A DNA stretch of 64,000 nt. Origin: Membranipora membranacea. Taxonomy: Eukaryota; Bryozoa; Gymnolaemata; Cheilostomatida; Membraniporidae. Shown here piece after piece: positions 1 through 11,617 of the stretch. A model generated the notes under the pieces. It was not told the DNA's origin. It saw only the letters and a program-made list of their open reading frames with translations, and ran no database searches. Within the stretch, counting starts at the first letter, position 1, and the number at the start of each line of letters is the position of its first letter. Position numbers and translations under genes: made by a program. The DNA lies in the NCBI GenBank assembly GCA_914767715.1, contig OU612071.1, forward strand, positions 13,003,493-13,067,492. Reading direction: 5' to 3'.

Positions 1-2066
1 TGTACGTTCTGTTCTATCAAATCTGTAGCAGCTAAATCCTAGTGACGAAAAAAGCTGCTTTTCACAATTTTACACAAAGATTCTAATAATAACAACCCTA
101 AGTTATATACAGGATCCTTTGGCAATTAATCAACTACCTAATGTCCTCAAAAGGTCAGCACCAAAGTAACTCACTGTTAAACTTGGGTGATTGACAAATC
201 ACTTGGTGATTTGTTTATTTGATTTCTGTGATTGAATACTATGAAACAGTACGATCAGACCTCACAACACAGTAGTAAATATGCAACAAATGTATGCGCA
301 CATATTTTACGATTCCACGTTGCATGTAAGCTTGGCTTGTGTTTGAAAACGAATTTAACCACAGTCTCTTCTATCGACAATAATGCAGATCAAACTTTGT
401 CATGAATGCATAGTCAAGTCCAGAACTGAACTTGACTTTTTGTAGTGTGGCTATGTTAGTTTCAGTGCGGTCCAGCTTTCACTAGTTGGAATACAAATTG
501 AAAAATTCTGAGGCATTAATGAGTTCTCCAAAACCAGATGTTCTTTGTGCATACTAGTAATTCGACTAGTGATCGGAGTAGGAGGTAGCTCAGTTGGTTA
601 GAGCGCCGTCCCTTCAGCATGCAAATGTTGAAGGTCGTGGGTTCGAATCCCACTGAAGTCTACTGACTGCTGGGGTTTGGTTGGACCCCCAGGTGTGCTC
701 CGACCTGCCTGCAAACTGAGAGCAAATGGGCGCAGATATTGCAGCCTAGCCCCTAAGGCAACTAGTATTTCGCCGCCCATGCTTCGGGATGTGGCGTGTG
801 ATATGTCATCTGATTTTAATCAACCATTAATCAATCAATATACTCAGTAGTCAAGTAAAGTAGTCTAAATAGTAGATATAGTCTAGTATACTAGTATAGT
901 ATAGTAGTATAGTAGTCAGAACAAAAGCATAGCTACACAACGTACACTACCGTAGAAACATCACACTTCTCTGCATGGTTTTCACTCATAACTTCTTGGT
1001 CAATTAGTCAATGACCTTCTTACTTTCACATTATATCCATCAATGTCGCAAATTACATATTATTGTAAATTTTTGAGGATGGATGCGCATAACTTCCTGA
1101 GATATAGCCAGATAAAAAAATCTCATCCCATTTTGTTAATTTGCTTGTTTTGATGGCTCCCTGCAGGTGACATGACTTGTCATAACGTAACGTTATTTCA
1201 GTCTAATGAAAGTATTGGCTGTTGTGATAATAGCTTTCATGGTAGCCATAAAGAAAGCTTAGGAAATTACTCTTGACCTCTTCTACAAACTTCATGAATT
1301 TCCATGTGCACCATCCATCTGTGTAGCACTATAGTGTCACGCCACTGCATACAGCACAGGCTTCAGCTATAAATGATGAGTCAAGCCCGGGTCGAGGCTT
1401 TCTGTTTCAAGGCTTGTTGTTTTCTTTGGCCAAGGAAGATGTACTAGAAAAAACCTCAACACTCTACAAGATGATATCTCCACCATCATATGCCAATCAA
1501 TAAAATAATTGGTCAAATCAAAAGCATAGATAGTTTTCTAAACTTCCATAAAGTAACAGCTGTAAGCCATACAATATAGTTAATCGGTCCTGTAGTTTAG
1601 TGCTTGAAACCGAATTTCGAAAAGTTTGAATTAAAATTTAAACACTTTTGAAGCTAGAACTTTGATCAACCTTGACCAGAATATGAGAAGCTTACAATGC
1701 TACTGAGATTCCTAACACCTTACTCCAGCTTTCTAAACTACGAAACAACTGTGCCGTATTTATAGTATCCTTACAAATAACTATATTTTTTGAGATAAAA
1801 TGTTTATTATTGTTCAATAAGGAGTTGGGGGGGGGGGACCTGTGAGTATATCTATAACGGTATTCCTAACAGGGTGGATAAAGATATTTGAAGTTTTGGC
1901 CTGTAGATATAAAAATACATGGATAATCCATATATAAGATTTGATATTCTCCCAGGGACCAACCTATGTCCACAATCTTTAATTTTTAGTTTATCTGGTT
2001 TCGGAAGCGGAAGTCTCAAAGGTCACAATGAGATTGTGAATATTTGTGTGTTTTGACTCTACTTAC
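1..2066. other. Left-edge region, probably GPCR intron, with a SINE
   Basis: No further GPCR transmembrane exon or other coding exon was recognised here on either strand. The stretch contains one tRNA-derived SINE (575-839), AT-rich single-copy-looking sequence and a short poly-G run near 1830. If the GPCR continues to the left, this is intron sequence. Confidence 0.4.
575..839 (+). repeat. tRNA-derived SINE, family 1
   Basis: The head is tRNA-like, with an A box (tagctcagttggttagagcg) and a B box (gggttcgaatccc) about 50 bp apart. It is followed by a unique body (ctggggtttggttgg, cctgcctgcaaactgag) and a tail ending in gattttaatca. Related copies lie at 62483-62745 (+) and 40985-41236 (-), and diverged pieces lie at 7030-7165, 9612-9750 and 46895-47010. 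The shared non-tRNA body shows it is a SINE, not a tRNA gene. Confidence 0.88.
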
Positions 2067-5000
2067 TCTGAGTGGATAGTAGACTACAGTTGTTCTCTCA
2101 ATAGTAACCAGTACAATATACCAAGGTGAACAGGTCAAGGTCGCCTGTTGAATGACATCCGCTACTGCACATGAGACATCAGAGAACATGACCTGAATAA
2201 TAAAAAGAAAAAGATTTGATAGAGTGACCCTGGAATCTTCTGAGCCCGGTATTGGATATTTCGCAAAATGTCTTTAGTGATAATGGGTACAGGATATGAT
2301 ATGATATGAGGGAGAAGAAGCTATGAGGCCTGGATCAAGTTGTGTATGTGAATGGTCTTGTTCGAGAGTATTGAATGCATTCTGACACTGCATTTGGTAC
2401 AAAGTTATGGGTGGAGAATGAACAGCATTGATATATATACAAGAGGGAAGACCCTATCTGACTCAGACTCTGTTGGAATTTGAGGCCATATTATTGTTGA
2501 CTGAAACACTCGTCTACCCCATGTAAAATCAAAGTGGTGCAAAAACAACCAACCCCATCAGTTATATCAGTATTAATTTTGAGATATGACATCAACGCAC
2601 ATGGTACTCATAAAACCAACACATAACAGAAAATGATCGACAAAAATCAGACCATAATTTGAATGCTATATCATATGCATATCTATGAAATTTGTTTTTT
2701 TTATGTTTTCAGTGATATCTCTGTGAATTACATAGCTCTCTATTTCTATTACAACTTACGTAATTTCGATCGGCCCATAATCATTACAGTAACTACGGAT
2801 GGATTATTGCAATCAAACGAAGGAAAGTGATGACAATTTGAGAACATGGAATGTCACTCGACCATCTCACCTATGACCTTTGATAAGAGATCGTTAGCTT
2901 CCTATTTTCATACTAATCCTGTTTATGTTTGCAAAGTTATAAAAATCACATTTCATATGAAGGGTGATGTTTCAAAATTGTTCAGTATTAACAAAATGTT
3001 TCCTTGCAAGATTATAATTGATCGATCAAATGAAAACAAAACTGAATTGCAATGGTCTTACCCAGCCTTGGAAAAGGTTGAATTTTCATTTTAATAAGTG
3101 TCTGAAGAAATTAAAATGTACAAAAAGTGGGAAATCTTATTCAGGTATGTAACTGGGCACAGCTTGGTGACATTATGAGTGAAATAAATTTGATTTTTGT
3201 GTTAATCCTATTAGCACCGACTTTATGGGCTTTTACTAATTGGTTTAGTGGAATGGGCATCCGGTTACACTGCGTTTCATACCCTAGAATTGTTGGATAA
3301 TTCTGTACAATTCTAGAATTGTTTGAAACTGACCCATATCTCATTACCCAACCAGCAACCATTATTATGTAATTAACCCTGCCCGCTAAATAAATTACAT
3401 TCCTCATTGCTATTGTATAGTTATAGTATAAGCCTTTACAGTTCTAGTCAATATTATATAATTGGATTGACATTGTATTCAATGAGTTTGTATTTAGATG
3501 TCCAGGCAAGATCTCCTGTAATGAATAGATATTGCTGTGCAAGGTAGCATCAAAGTCTATAACGTGGGAGGCCCAGGTTTAAATCCCCGCCGGGGCAAAT
3601 TTTTTCTTTTCATCATGATGGAAATCGAAAGCATTCCATTCGAATTGTCCGCTCACAATTTTTGTAAACACAGAAAACTCTTAGTAATGAGTATGATGAC
3701 CCGACAAAATACTTATTTTCAACTCTTCTGTGTTGTACCATACCCTACGTTATATTTTGTGCAATCTTTTAATATTGGCAGCAACTGCATAAATAGAATA
3801 CATCAGCTAAACTATGCTAGCAGAATTATCAGAAAACTTTGCTACTAGTTGAGCGAGGAATTATTTTGTGTCAATTGTCCTACAAGTGGAGAGAAGTGAT
3901 ATGTGAATGAGGCCATATTTTCCACAGAACCACTGACTACTGAAAATATGCTGACTGATGCTAAAAAAACTCAAACTTGGTGTCACAGCAAGTAGTATGA
4001 GTACTGATTATTAGCATAGTCTAAACTACGCTCCTTGTGATTATTGAGAGTGAATGGCTCTCAGCTATTTCTATTTGTTAGCCAAAGATGCTCTGAGCAT
4101 GGAGTTAGCTCTGAATGTTATGGCATGTGGGCTGAGGGAGGCAAAGGTAAATCAACTATTGTAAGCCTGGTATATATTCATTACCTGTCTACAAAGGAGC
4201 TCTTGATGTTATACTATATCATTCTCAGCCATCTCAGTTATATGGTGTACAGGAAGCAATTTTGGCATTTTTCTCTCTCACTCTTGGATGGTAGTTCCCT
4301 AGTAGGTGTTGGCACTAGTACAGATAGTATTAAAATGTTAGACTAAGACTAGTGGCAACACCGTTTAAAGTAATAAACCTTTCAATCTAATGGAGAGAGT
4401 TAAGTTTGATAGACATAATACAGGCTTCTCATATACACAATAATTATATTGGTTGTATTTTTGCTCTTTAAACCAGGCCTGCATGTCATTCACTATGGTT
4501 CAATGCCTCGAATGAGTGGTCCAATTTTGAAAATGAAAAACATCTGCCACATGGCCGGGACTCGAACCCGGATCGCCCGCGTCAATTGCCCTTGAAGGCA
4601 TTGTGTGCAAGCCGCCACTCCGCCTATTTGGAATAATTGTTTGATTCAACAAGCTATTTGTATTCGCGTCAAAAAATGTCATTCGGCAAAAGCGGAAGTT
4701 GACTTATTAAAGGTCATTCCCATGTATCGATCAAATTTTAAACTGCTGTCAAATCAATCTATGGAAACATAGTGAATAGGTGAATAGGCAATCCGGGTTC
4801 GAGTCCCGGCCGTGGCAGATGTTTTTTCATTTTCAAAATCAAAATTGGACCACTAATTCGAGTCATGGAACCATAGTGAATGACATGCAGGCCTGGTTTA
4901 AAGAGCAAAAATACAACCAATATAATTATTTTGTATCTGAGAAGCCTGTATTATGTCTATCAAACTCAACTCTCTCCATTAGATTGAAATGTTTAATACT

Positions 5001-8000
5001 TTAAACATTTTAATACTATCTGTACTAGTGCCAACACCTACTAGGGAACTACCATCCAAGAGTGAGAGAGAAAAATGCCAAAATTGCTTCCTGTACACAA
5101 TATAACTGAGATGCCTGAGAATGTATAACATCAAGAGCTTCTTTGTAGACAGGTAATGAATATATACCAGGCTTACAATAGTTGATTTACTTTTGCCTCC
5201 CTCAGCCCACATACCATAACATTCAGAGCTAACTCCATGCTCAGAGCATCTTTGGCTAACAAATAGAAATAGCTGAGAGCCATTCACTCTCAATAATCAC
5301 AAGGAGCGTAGTTTAGACTATGCCAATAATCAGTACTCATACTCCTTGCTGTGACACCAAGTTTGAGGTTTTTTAGCATCAGTCAGCATATTTTCAGTAG
5401 TCAGTGGTTCTGTGGAAAACATGGCCTAATTCACATATCACTTCCCTCCACTTAGGCATGTAGGGCAATCGATACAAAGTAATTTCTCGCTCAACTGGTG
5501 AGCGATGTTGTACATTTTTATTAGTAGCGAAGTTATCTGATGATTCTGCTAGCATAGTTTGGCTGATGTATTCTATTTATGCAGATGCTGCCAATATTAA
5601 CAGATTGCACAAAATATAACGTAGGATATGGTACAACACAGAAGAGTTGAACATAAATATTTTGTCGGGTCATCATACTCATTACTAAGAGTTTTCTGTG
5701 TTTACAAAAACTGTTAGCGGCCAATTCGAATGGAATTATAAGGGACTTAGTATCGTTTGTTTTTAATTTTAGCGCATTGATGCTAAAATATAAAAAAACA
5801 ACTTGTTTTTCAGTTATTGTTCCAAAACAACAAATCAAAATAATATGAAAATCGAGTCGATTTTTGTTTTTGGATTTTCTTATTGATGAATACCGACATA
5901 TTGATAATTATGAATCCTAATTTCATATTTCAAATTTGAATCACAGTAACAAAAATCAAATATTGCATAAATAGCCTTAGTTGTTATCTTTCTCATGGGG
6001 ATTTACTGGGGTTTGCATTTCTTGCCGCTACCAGATGCTGTCGCCAAAAACAGGCTGTCTGCCTCAGGTTGGCACACTGAGATAATTTGTCAAGTCAAGT
6101 CAGCTGCTATGAGGGGCTACTGTGTGGCTTGTCTGCGTTGAGGGCCACACAATGTATGTTACAGTGCTTGGGATTAAAGGTATTCGGTGCAGGGGCTTTG
6201 TAGTGAATTTTGCTGATGCTGTTGGGCTGCCGCCTGGTGGCTGCCGCCTGGTGGCTGCCGCTTGTTTGATTTCGATTGTACGTTAAGCTTGCCACCTCTG
6301 GTGGGTGTGCTGACACTAATGTGTTACAGATGGTGTGCTCAGTGTGCTGTCGCACACCAATGAGCGGCAGCACACGCAACAGAAGATATATGCTTAACTC
6401 ACAATCGACAGCACATCAGCGGGATCACATCACCATTTTACCAAACCTATGCTATGAAGAAAGGGTGGAGTTTTTAAATTTATTCTCATTGTGATTTTTT
6501 TTTAACAGAGCAAGAGGCATTTTGTAGAAATAGCTGCTGATCAAACACACCCTCTTTCTGATTAGTTTGGTGGCAGCCTCCTCCTAACTTATCACTTCTA
6601 TTTGCGATTTTTGATGGATAAGTTGCACAATAAGCCGCTAATTGCCAAAAACACTGCCGGTAAAAGGGAAGGTGATCAAAAAATGATGATATGGTTTCAA
6701 ACTATCCAAAATCTGAAAGAGCATGTCACAATTAGTGGATCTACAACTTTACATGTGTCTGCTATCTTAACTAGTCGAGCTATGGCCAACAAAGGTTGCA
6801 ATACCCCTTATATCACCTGTGATAACTATCATTGAAACAAAACCACTTTTTCAATTTTGCTGATGCCTAAAAAGCAGGCTTCAAGATGTCATCTTCAATA
6901 AAACTTTTATCAAATGTTGCATCTCACAGCCGATTTTCCTGCTGCATCTTAGCTTCATTGCGAGGTATTAATGTCTTGACTGGTTGATTTGAACTCAGTG
7001 GTGGTCATATGACATGGCACATCTCGAAGTATAGGTGGTGAAATAATGATTGCCTTCAGGGCGAGGCCACAAGTTGGTCTCGGTTTGCAGGCATGTTGGA
7101 GCCCACATGGGGCCAAATGAACTCAAGTAGTCAATTTACTGCTGTGGGACCCCACTATAATCAACTACGCCACCCCTACTCCTTACAATAAACCAAAACG
7201 ATTACCTTCCTTCCCCAACTATGACTGACGGCCTGAACTTTCGGCAATATTGATCATTTCATATTTGTAAGTCAGCAATGTTCATACAAGCAACTAATTT
7301 CATTGTTGCAAGCATACTGTAAGTCTGTTACTACAGTAAGATATGCACCCAACTCCTTCCATTGTAATATGGATAAGCTTGTAAGAAAGATATAAAGGAA
7401 AGGGGTTTGAAGCATCTTATTTCCCATATTATATTCTAACATGTGAGCAATTTTCAGCGTATGAATCCCAATCACAGAGTAAGTAACGGTCTTTATCAAG
7501 GTGATAGCCGTCAATCGGCATTGGGAATCAGCAGGCAAACCCAACACTATGTCGCAATTGATCATATCATATAATGAATTTCTTATACTAATATTTTCAC
7601 AGATAAGTTGATGATGAAAAATATGGTGCAAGTGGAATTCGAATCCAGGTGTAATGGACCAGCAATCCAAGATGCTACACTGTAAATTAGATGTGATACA
7701 GAACAATGGCCTCAAAGATATGCTTTGGAACAGGTAAACCCACCTGGAACCAGAACGGGTCAGTGATCGGCACAACACTTATGAATAGGTTAGTCAGGAG
7801 GCATCCTATATCAGCTACAGCTAGAAACATCAGTATTATTCTCGTCGTGTCACCTAGCAAAATAGAAAACAGAAGAAAATTTTATCAAGATCACATTCAT
7901 TAGAAATCGCTTATGGAGTATGTCAAACCATTCGCGGCCTGTTCGCGAGCTTAATTACTACAAGCGATAAAACTAGTTGAGACAAACTTGATATATATTG

Positions 8001-9993
8001 AGATAAAGGGTTTATAATTCCTTATAGAGGGGTTTATATTCAAATGTGGTATACATTGGGATGAAGGGGTCATTAGTTTGTTCTAAATGGGTATATGGTG
8101 CAGTATAACTTGTATGTAATCCAACTTGGTATACATGGGAGAGACTGGGTATATGTTGAAATAAACCTGATTGATACTAGCCTGGATTTGCACACCAACG
8201 GGAACATGACATGGCAGATTTTTCAACAATATTTACTTGTTTGGGTTGCTGATTACCCTGTCAACATTTTTCGAATTGAAATCATAATAATATTATTGAT
8301 GTTGATTTAGTTCAATATCCTGCAAACAGGAATCTCTTATAAACCAGGAAATAGGAGGTCAATTTCAGGTTCAAAAATGTCTCATTTATCACCTTCTAAA
8401 AAGGTCCATTTTTAGCCCTTTCAATCTCAATTCACATTTTGCTGGCAACTATACATATTTACCGCACTTGCCATCAACATTTAATGCAAATCATGCTTAG
8501 AAAGTTCCGTTTGGCTACCAATCTATATCTTGCAATGTTTGCGTTCACCCATGATCAAAGTAAGAAAAAGAAAAACCGTCTCACAATATCATGGACCTGT
8601 TTGACTAGGTTGTGAAAGAGAGCTTGTTTCTCGGAGAGTGTGTGCAGTTAATACTCAACCAAAGATGGGCCAGCGGCTCAAAAGCTGAGAACAACTTTGA
8701 GAACATAATTAGTTCAAACGCTTAAACTGTGGCGGGATAGCGGGTAGTGGCATTTCATTACAAAACACTTTCCGAATGTAGCTGTTGATAAATGCCAACA
8801 TCAGTTATTCCGGCACAGTTTGAGCGCTCAAACTAGGACATAAACTGATACAGACTTGACCCAAACTGGTCATACTAGACCACAGCCAAAATAATTGACA
8901 TTAATAGTCAAATAATAAGATTTGTAATAATAATAATATGGTAGTGCTGTACCTTTTTATCGGACTATAGTTATACCATGGAGTAACAGTTACTCCTTGG
9001 TTCATACCTAGTGACAATGGATTGTTTCCATCAAGGAACTCATGCTGTGGACTAAGTGGACTCCTTTATTTGTGGAAAATCTACTATCTGGGTCGACAGT
9101 GTTCCAACACTGTGCAAAATCAGTTCCTATTCAGAGCTTATTCCAAGCGGGGATAATGATTGTATAAATAGATGAAGTTATACCTACATTGTATAATTAC
9201 AATATTCCACACATAAATTTTACTAACATTGTATAATTTCAGGCATAATTGAAAGCAACTCCACAAAGATATTGACTTAATTATTCAATTCATTGAAAAA
9301 GTTGCCTACTTATACCATACATTGAATAATTATAGTTGCATAATTTTGCCAGGAATGTGGTATAATCATTGTATAAAGTGGAATAATGAAGGTATAAACA
9401 TGATTATTCAAACTTATACCCAGTGTTAGTTTAAGTGCTCAGACGGTGCAAGATGCTGGTAGAGGCATTTCATTATCAATGGTTGATAATGAAATGCCTC
9501 TACCAGCATCTTGCACCGTTTGAGCACTTAAACTAGCCCAGTGTATAATCATTGAATAGGAACTGATTTTGCCTAGTGCAACTGGCCTTGTGTTTCAGTT
9601 GCACTGTGTGCGTTATAAAAACAAACCCAAGGTTTCGTCACTCACCACATTCCGGAGAATGGGTGGCAAAATTTTCTCTCAGTTTGTAGGCAGGTCAGAG
9701 CACAGCATGGGGTCTGAGAATCCCCAGTAGCCGATGGGCTGCAGACGATTGAATGCTTAGTGGTAAAAACAATAGTAAGATTATTTGTCGTTGGATTAAT
9801 ACTTACTGCCGATACGTCGTTTGCTGAGTATGTATAAGCTGAGTGGGTTCGTTATAAGTCCGAGTATAAGTATAGCCATATGTACCCATTGTCCGATACC
9901 ATTCATCTGTTCCTCTACAGAGGGCTTAGTGGTGTTCATAGCTCTGTCGACACCCTCTGTTGTACCCATGAGCGATAAATCTTCTAAACTCAT
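2067..9993 (-). CDS. Class A (rhodopsin-type) GPCR, 5' part only (TM1-TM3)
   Basis: Three spliced exons are visible: 9993-9807, 7853-7744 and 2192-2067. They join in phase (1 nt + 2 nt, then 0). The first exon starts with ATG and encodes a short N-terminus of about 35 residues, with an N-glycosylation site (NTT), then TM1 (GLITNPLSLYILSKR, carrying the TM1 Asn). The second exon carries TM2 (FLAVADIG, the conserved Asp). The third carries the TM3 Cys (DVSCAVAD) and an E-R-T triplet in ERTTVVYYPLR at the cytosolic end of TM3, the DRY equivalent. All donors and acceptors are GT/AG. TM4-TM7 are not found in 1-2066 and presumably lie beyond the left edge. Known of the family: G-protein-coupled plasma-membrane receptors. 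The style of TM1-TM3 resembles invertebrate peptide receptors, but the ligand cannot be told. The 5.5-kb second intron contains repeats. Confidence 0.82.
3537..3600 (+). repeat. Degenerate tRNA-like fragment
   Basis: A B-box-like stretch (ggtttaaatccccgcc) follows a weak A-box-like start. The cloverleaf is incomplete. It lies just outside the left arm of the large inverted repeat. Most likely an old SINE head. Confidence 0.35.
3632..5736. mobile_element. Large inverted repeat (two facing copies of one element)
   Basis: The left arm (about 3632-4573) and right arm (about 4791-5736) are reverse complements over roughly 940 bp with small differences, separated by about 217 bp. The arm tips facing the spacer each carry a tRNA-like B-box block (cgggactcgaacccgg and its complement). 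The interior from 3886 to 4780 is found again at 41597-43989, where two other elements are inserted into it, so this is a dispersed repeat family. A 100-codon open frame (4044-4346 and its mirror) is shared by the copies but matches nothing I recognise. No transposase was seen. The whole structure sits inside the second GPCR intron. Confidence 0.8.
7030..7165 (-). repeat. Diverged SINE family 1 fragment
   Basis: This stretch contains the family body in reverse orientation (tttgcaggcatgttgg, cacatggggccaa, then a decayed junction with the head). The tRNA-like head is lost. It lies in the GPCR intron. Confidence 0.5.
7590..7690 (-). repeat. Degenerate tRNA-like repeat
   Basis: Read on the minus strand it has an imperfect B box (plus strand: gaattcgaatccaggtg) and an A-box-like remnant. 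It lies 54 bp beyond the TM2 exon, on its downstream (donor) side. It is probably an old SINE; the overlapping open frame here is not a gene. Confidence 0.35.
8708..8840. mobile_element. Imperfect foldback MITE
   Basis: The ends are imperfect inverted repeats (agttcaaacgcttaaactgt against acagtttgagcgctcaaact), about 130 bp apart. The terminal motif resembles that of the much better palindrome at 9427-9536, so both probably belong to one non-autonomous family. Confidence 0.5.
9114..9575. mobile_element. Non-autonomous element with about 20-bp inverted ends
   Basis: The outer inverted repeats are gcaaaatcagttcctattca (9114) and its complement ending near 9573. The interior is rich in repeated tgtataat-like motifs in both orientations and contains the perfect-looking hairpin 9427-9536. 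No coding capacity. It lies inside the first GPCR intron, between the TM2 and TM1 exons. Confidence 0.55.
9427..9536. repeat. Long hairpin (about 52-bp arms, 3-4-nt loop)
   Basis: The left arm begins tagtttaagtgctcagacgg and the right arm ends ccgtttgagcacttaaacta. The arms pair along almost their full length with only one or two mismatches, around a loop of a few bases at 9480-9483. This is a foldback element nested in the 9114-9575 element. Confidence 0.85.
9612..9750 (-). repeat. Diverged SINE family 1 fragment
   Basis: The body of the family in reverse orientation is recognisable (cagtttgtaggcaggtcag, then ccccagtagccgatgggctgcag). The tRNA-like head is missing. It ends close to the TM1 exon donor. 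Confidence 0.55.
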
Positions 9994-10311
9994 GTTGCCA
10001 ACTGAGCTAATTGAAATTGAGATTTTTTGCTCAATATGAAGTGCTTATTGTGTTGATTTATATCACTTACTAGCACTAGCTCTCCGATGAAAAAGAAAAT
10101 TTGTGACTTGTCTACTGTGCGGATAAACTTGGTGACTTATTCTTAATCACTGTTATGATTGCTCTGTATTCTAAAAGGCAATGACAGCCAATATCTGCTA
10201 CAGTCTGTAACCTTGCACACCAGCTTGCCGCTTTAGCAATCTAATAGTTGTCATCAATCCACTCTATTGGACAGGATTTCATCATCAATCTTCCTTATGT
10301 CATATTGTTGT

Positions 10312-11610
10312 CAGAGACTATAGATATAGAGACCTTCCTCTTGCCATGATAACGTATATAACCGATGCGAACACATTGAAAATTAGGCTCCGCCCCTTCT
10401 GGTGGTAATTGCTTGGAGGTAAGCGAACCCAGTGCTATGAACTTACTATCAAAAATTGACAAGGTGAATTATTTAGCTGTTTATTTTATAAGTACATTCA
10501 CACAAAACTCTCAATAATATCAACTGGGACAAATGAAATCTAAGATGTGCAACTTTTATATAAAATATAGGCATCAAGGAATAAAATACTTGGTGGATGA
10601 CCTTTTGGTAATGTAGCCCCCATATGTATAGAAAATTGAATATTCAATGTGAAAATAGTTAAATGTGAACAAGCACTGATGTTATATTCTCCAGCTCCAG
10701 TGACTGAATTGAATTCATCAGTTAGGTCAGCACAGAAACTTTCTATAGCATAGGTCTGAGAAAAGTATCATCCTCAAAAAGTCTAAGTTTTCCCGTTTTA
10801 AGTCAGCATACTGCTGATTGTTGCCTGAAGATATGTGCTTTGAACTGCTCTGAATCTGTCTATGAAGCCCAAACAAGTTTTCAAGGCGATTTGTAAATAT
10901 AAGCTTTCCATAGCCTCAACCATCCCACAATAACTTTGAGGCAGAGAGGGAGGTCTTCTATCTCTCAATGCAGTAAATTCTATACATTTGTCAGCATTGA
11001 ATTGTCAGTATGAATCTGCTGACGATGCACTTTACTCTGATGCCATTCTTACTTCAGTTTTGAATGTGTGTGTATGGTTGGTACTAGTCACCATGATTAA
11101 ATTCTTTTATATTAATCTTAGAGCATATATTAACAAACAAAAAGAAGCCCTCTTCCTCTTGTCCTCTTGTCCTCACGCATGAAAACTTTGTCCGTGAAAC
11201 TCATTACAACAGCTAACCTATGGCAGGCCATCATTACATCGCAGTGGGCAACAATGATGGATTATACTGCACAGCCCCCTTACTTTCTTACAAACATACA
11301 GGCCTGTATAATATAAACACAGAGTAAGGATATCCTTACTCTGTGATAAAAATCTCTGGCTAAGAATGCAACAACAAGTTGATAGTGACTTTGTTGCTGT
11401 CTGATCTGGTTTTGTCATCAAGATTGTGGTTATTTTGCCTCAAATAACTCAGGTGAAAAACCTGAAATTTTATTGAGAAAGCCATTGCTGTCTAAGGCAG
11501 CAGCGCTTACTATACAACCAGAAGTGGGCGTGACCGTGACCGTTAAATAACGCTGATTGGCTATTCGCATTTTATGCACAAGTGGAAGGTCTCTATATCT
11601 ATAGTCTCTG
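10312..11610. mobile_element. 1.3-kb TIR element (hAT-like), apparently non-autonomous
   Basis: The terminal inverted repeats are about 32 bp. The left end reads cagagactatagatatagag and the right end is its complement, ending ctctatatctatagtctctg, with one mismatch in the outer 32 bp. Both ends are flanked by the same 7-mer, ttgttgt (10305-10311 and 11611-11617), as expected of a target-site duplication. Termini starting CAG-A-G suggest the hAT superfamily, which usually makes 8-bp duplications, so the class is tentative. No transposase reading frame is visible. It sits about 320 bp upstream of the GPCR start codon, so it may contribute to or disrupt that promoter region. Confidence 0.72.
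11318..11345. repeat. Perfect 28-bp palindrome
   Basis: The half-site cacagagtaaggat is followed directly by its exact reverse complement with no loop. It lies near the right end of the 1.3-kb TIR element. It could be a dyad protein-binding site or the scar of a small foldback insertion. Confidence 0.8.
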
Positions 11611-11617
11611 TTGTTGT

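Noticed and set aside
575-650. tRNA gene
   Set aside because: The A and B boxes are good, but the same downstream body recurs with other copies, and the anticodon arm is not well formed. It is a SINE head.
2846-3094. 82-codon plus-strand ORF
   Set aside because: No recognisable domain, no splice partner, and it lies in the GPCR intron.
4044-4346. A 100-codon ORF repeated at 4979-5293 and 41737-42039 as a conserved gene
   Set aside because: All copies lie in one repeat family and share untranslated flanks equally well. No domain is recognisable, so repeat identity explains the conservation.
7272-7778. 168-codon minus-strand ORF
   Set aside because: It runs through the tRNA-like remnant and overlaps the TM2 exon in another frame. 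No domain and no conserved pattern.
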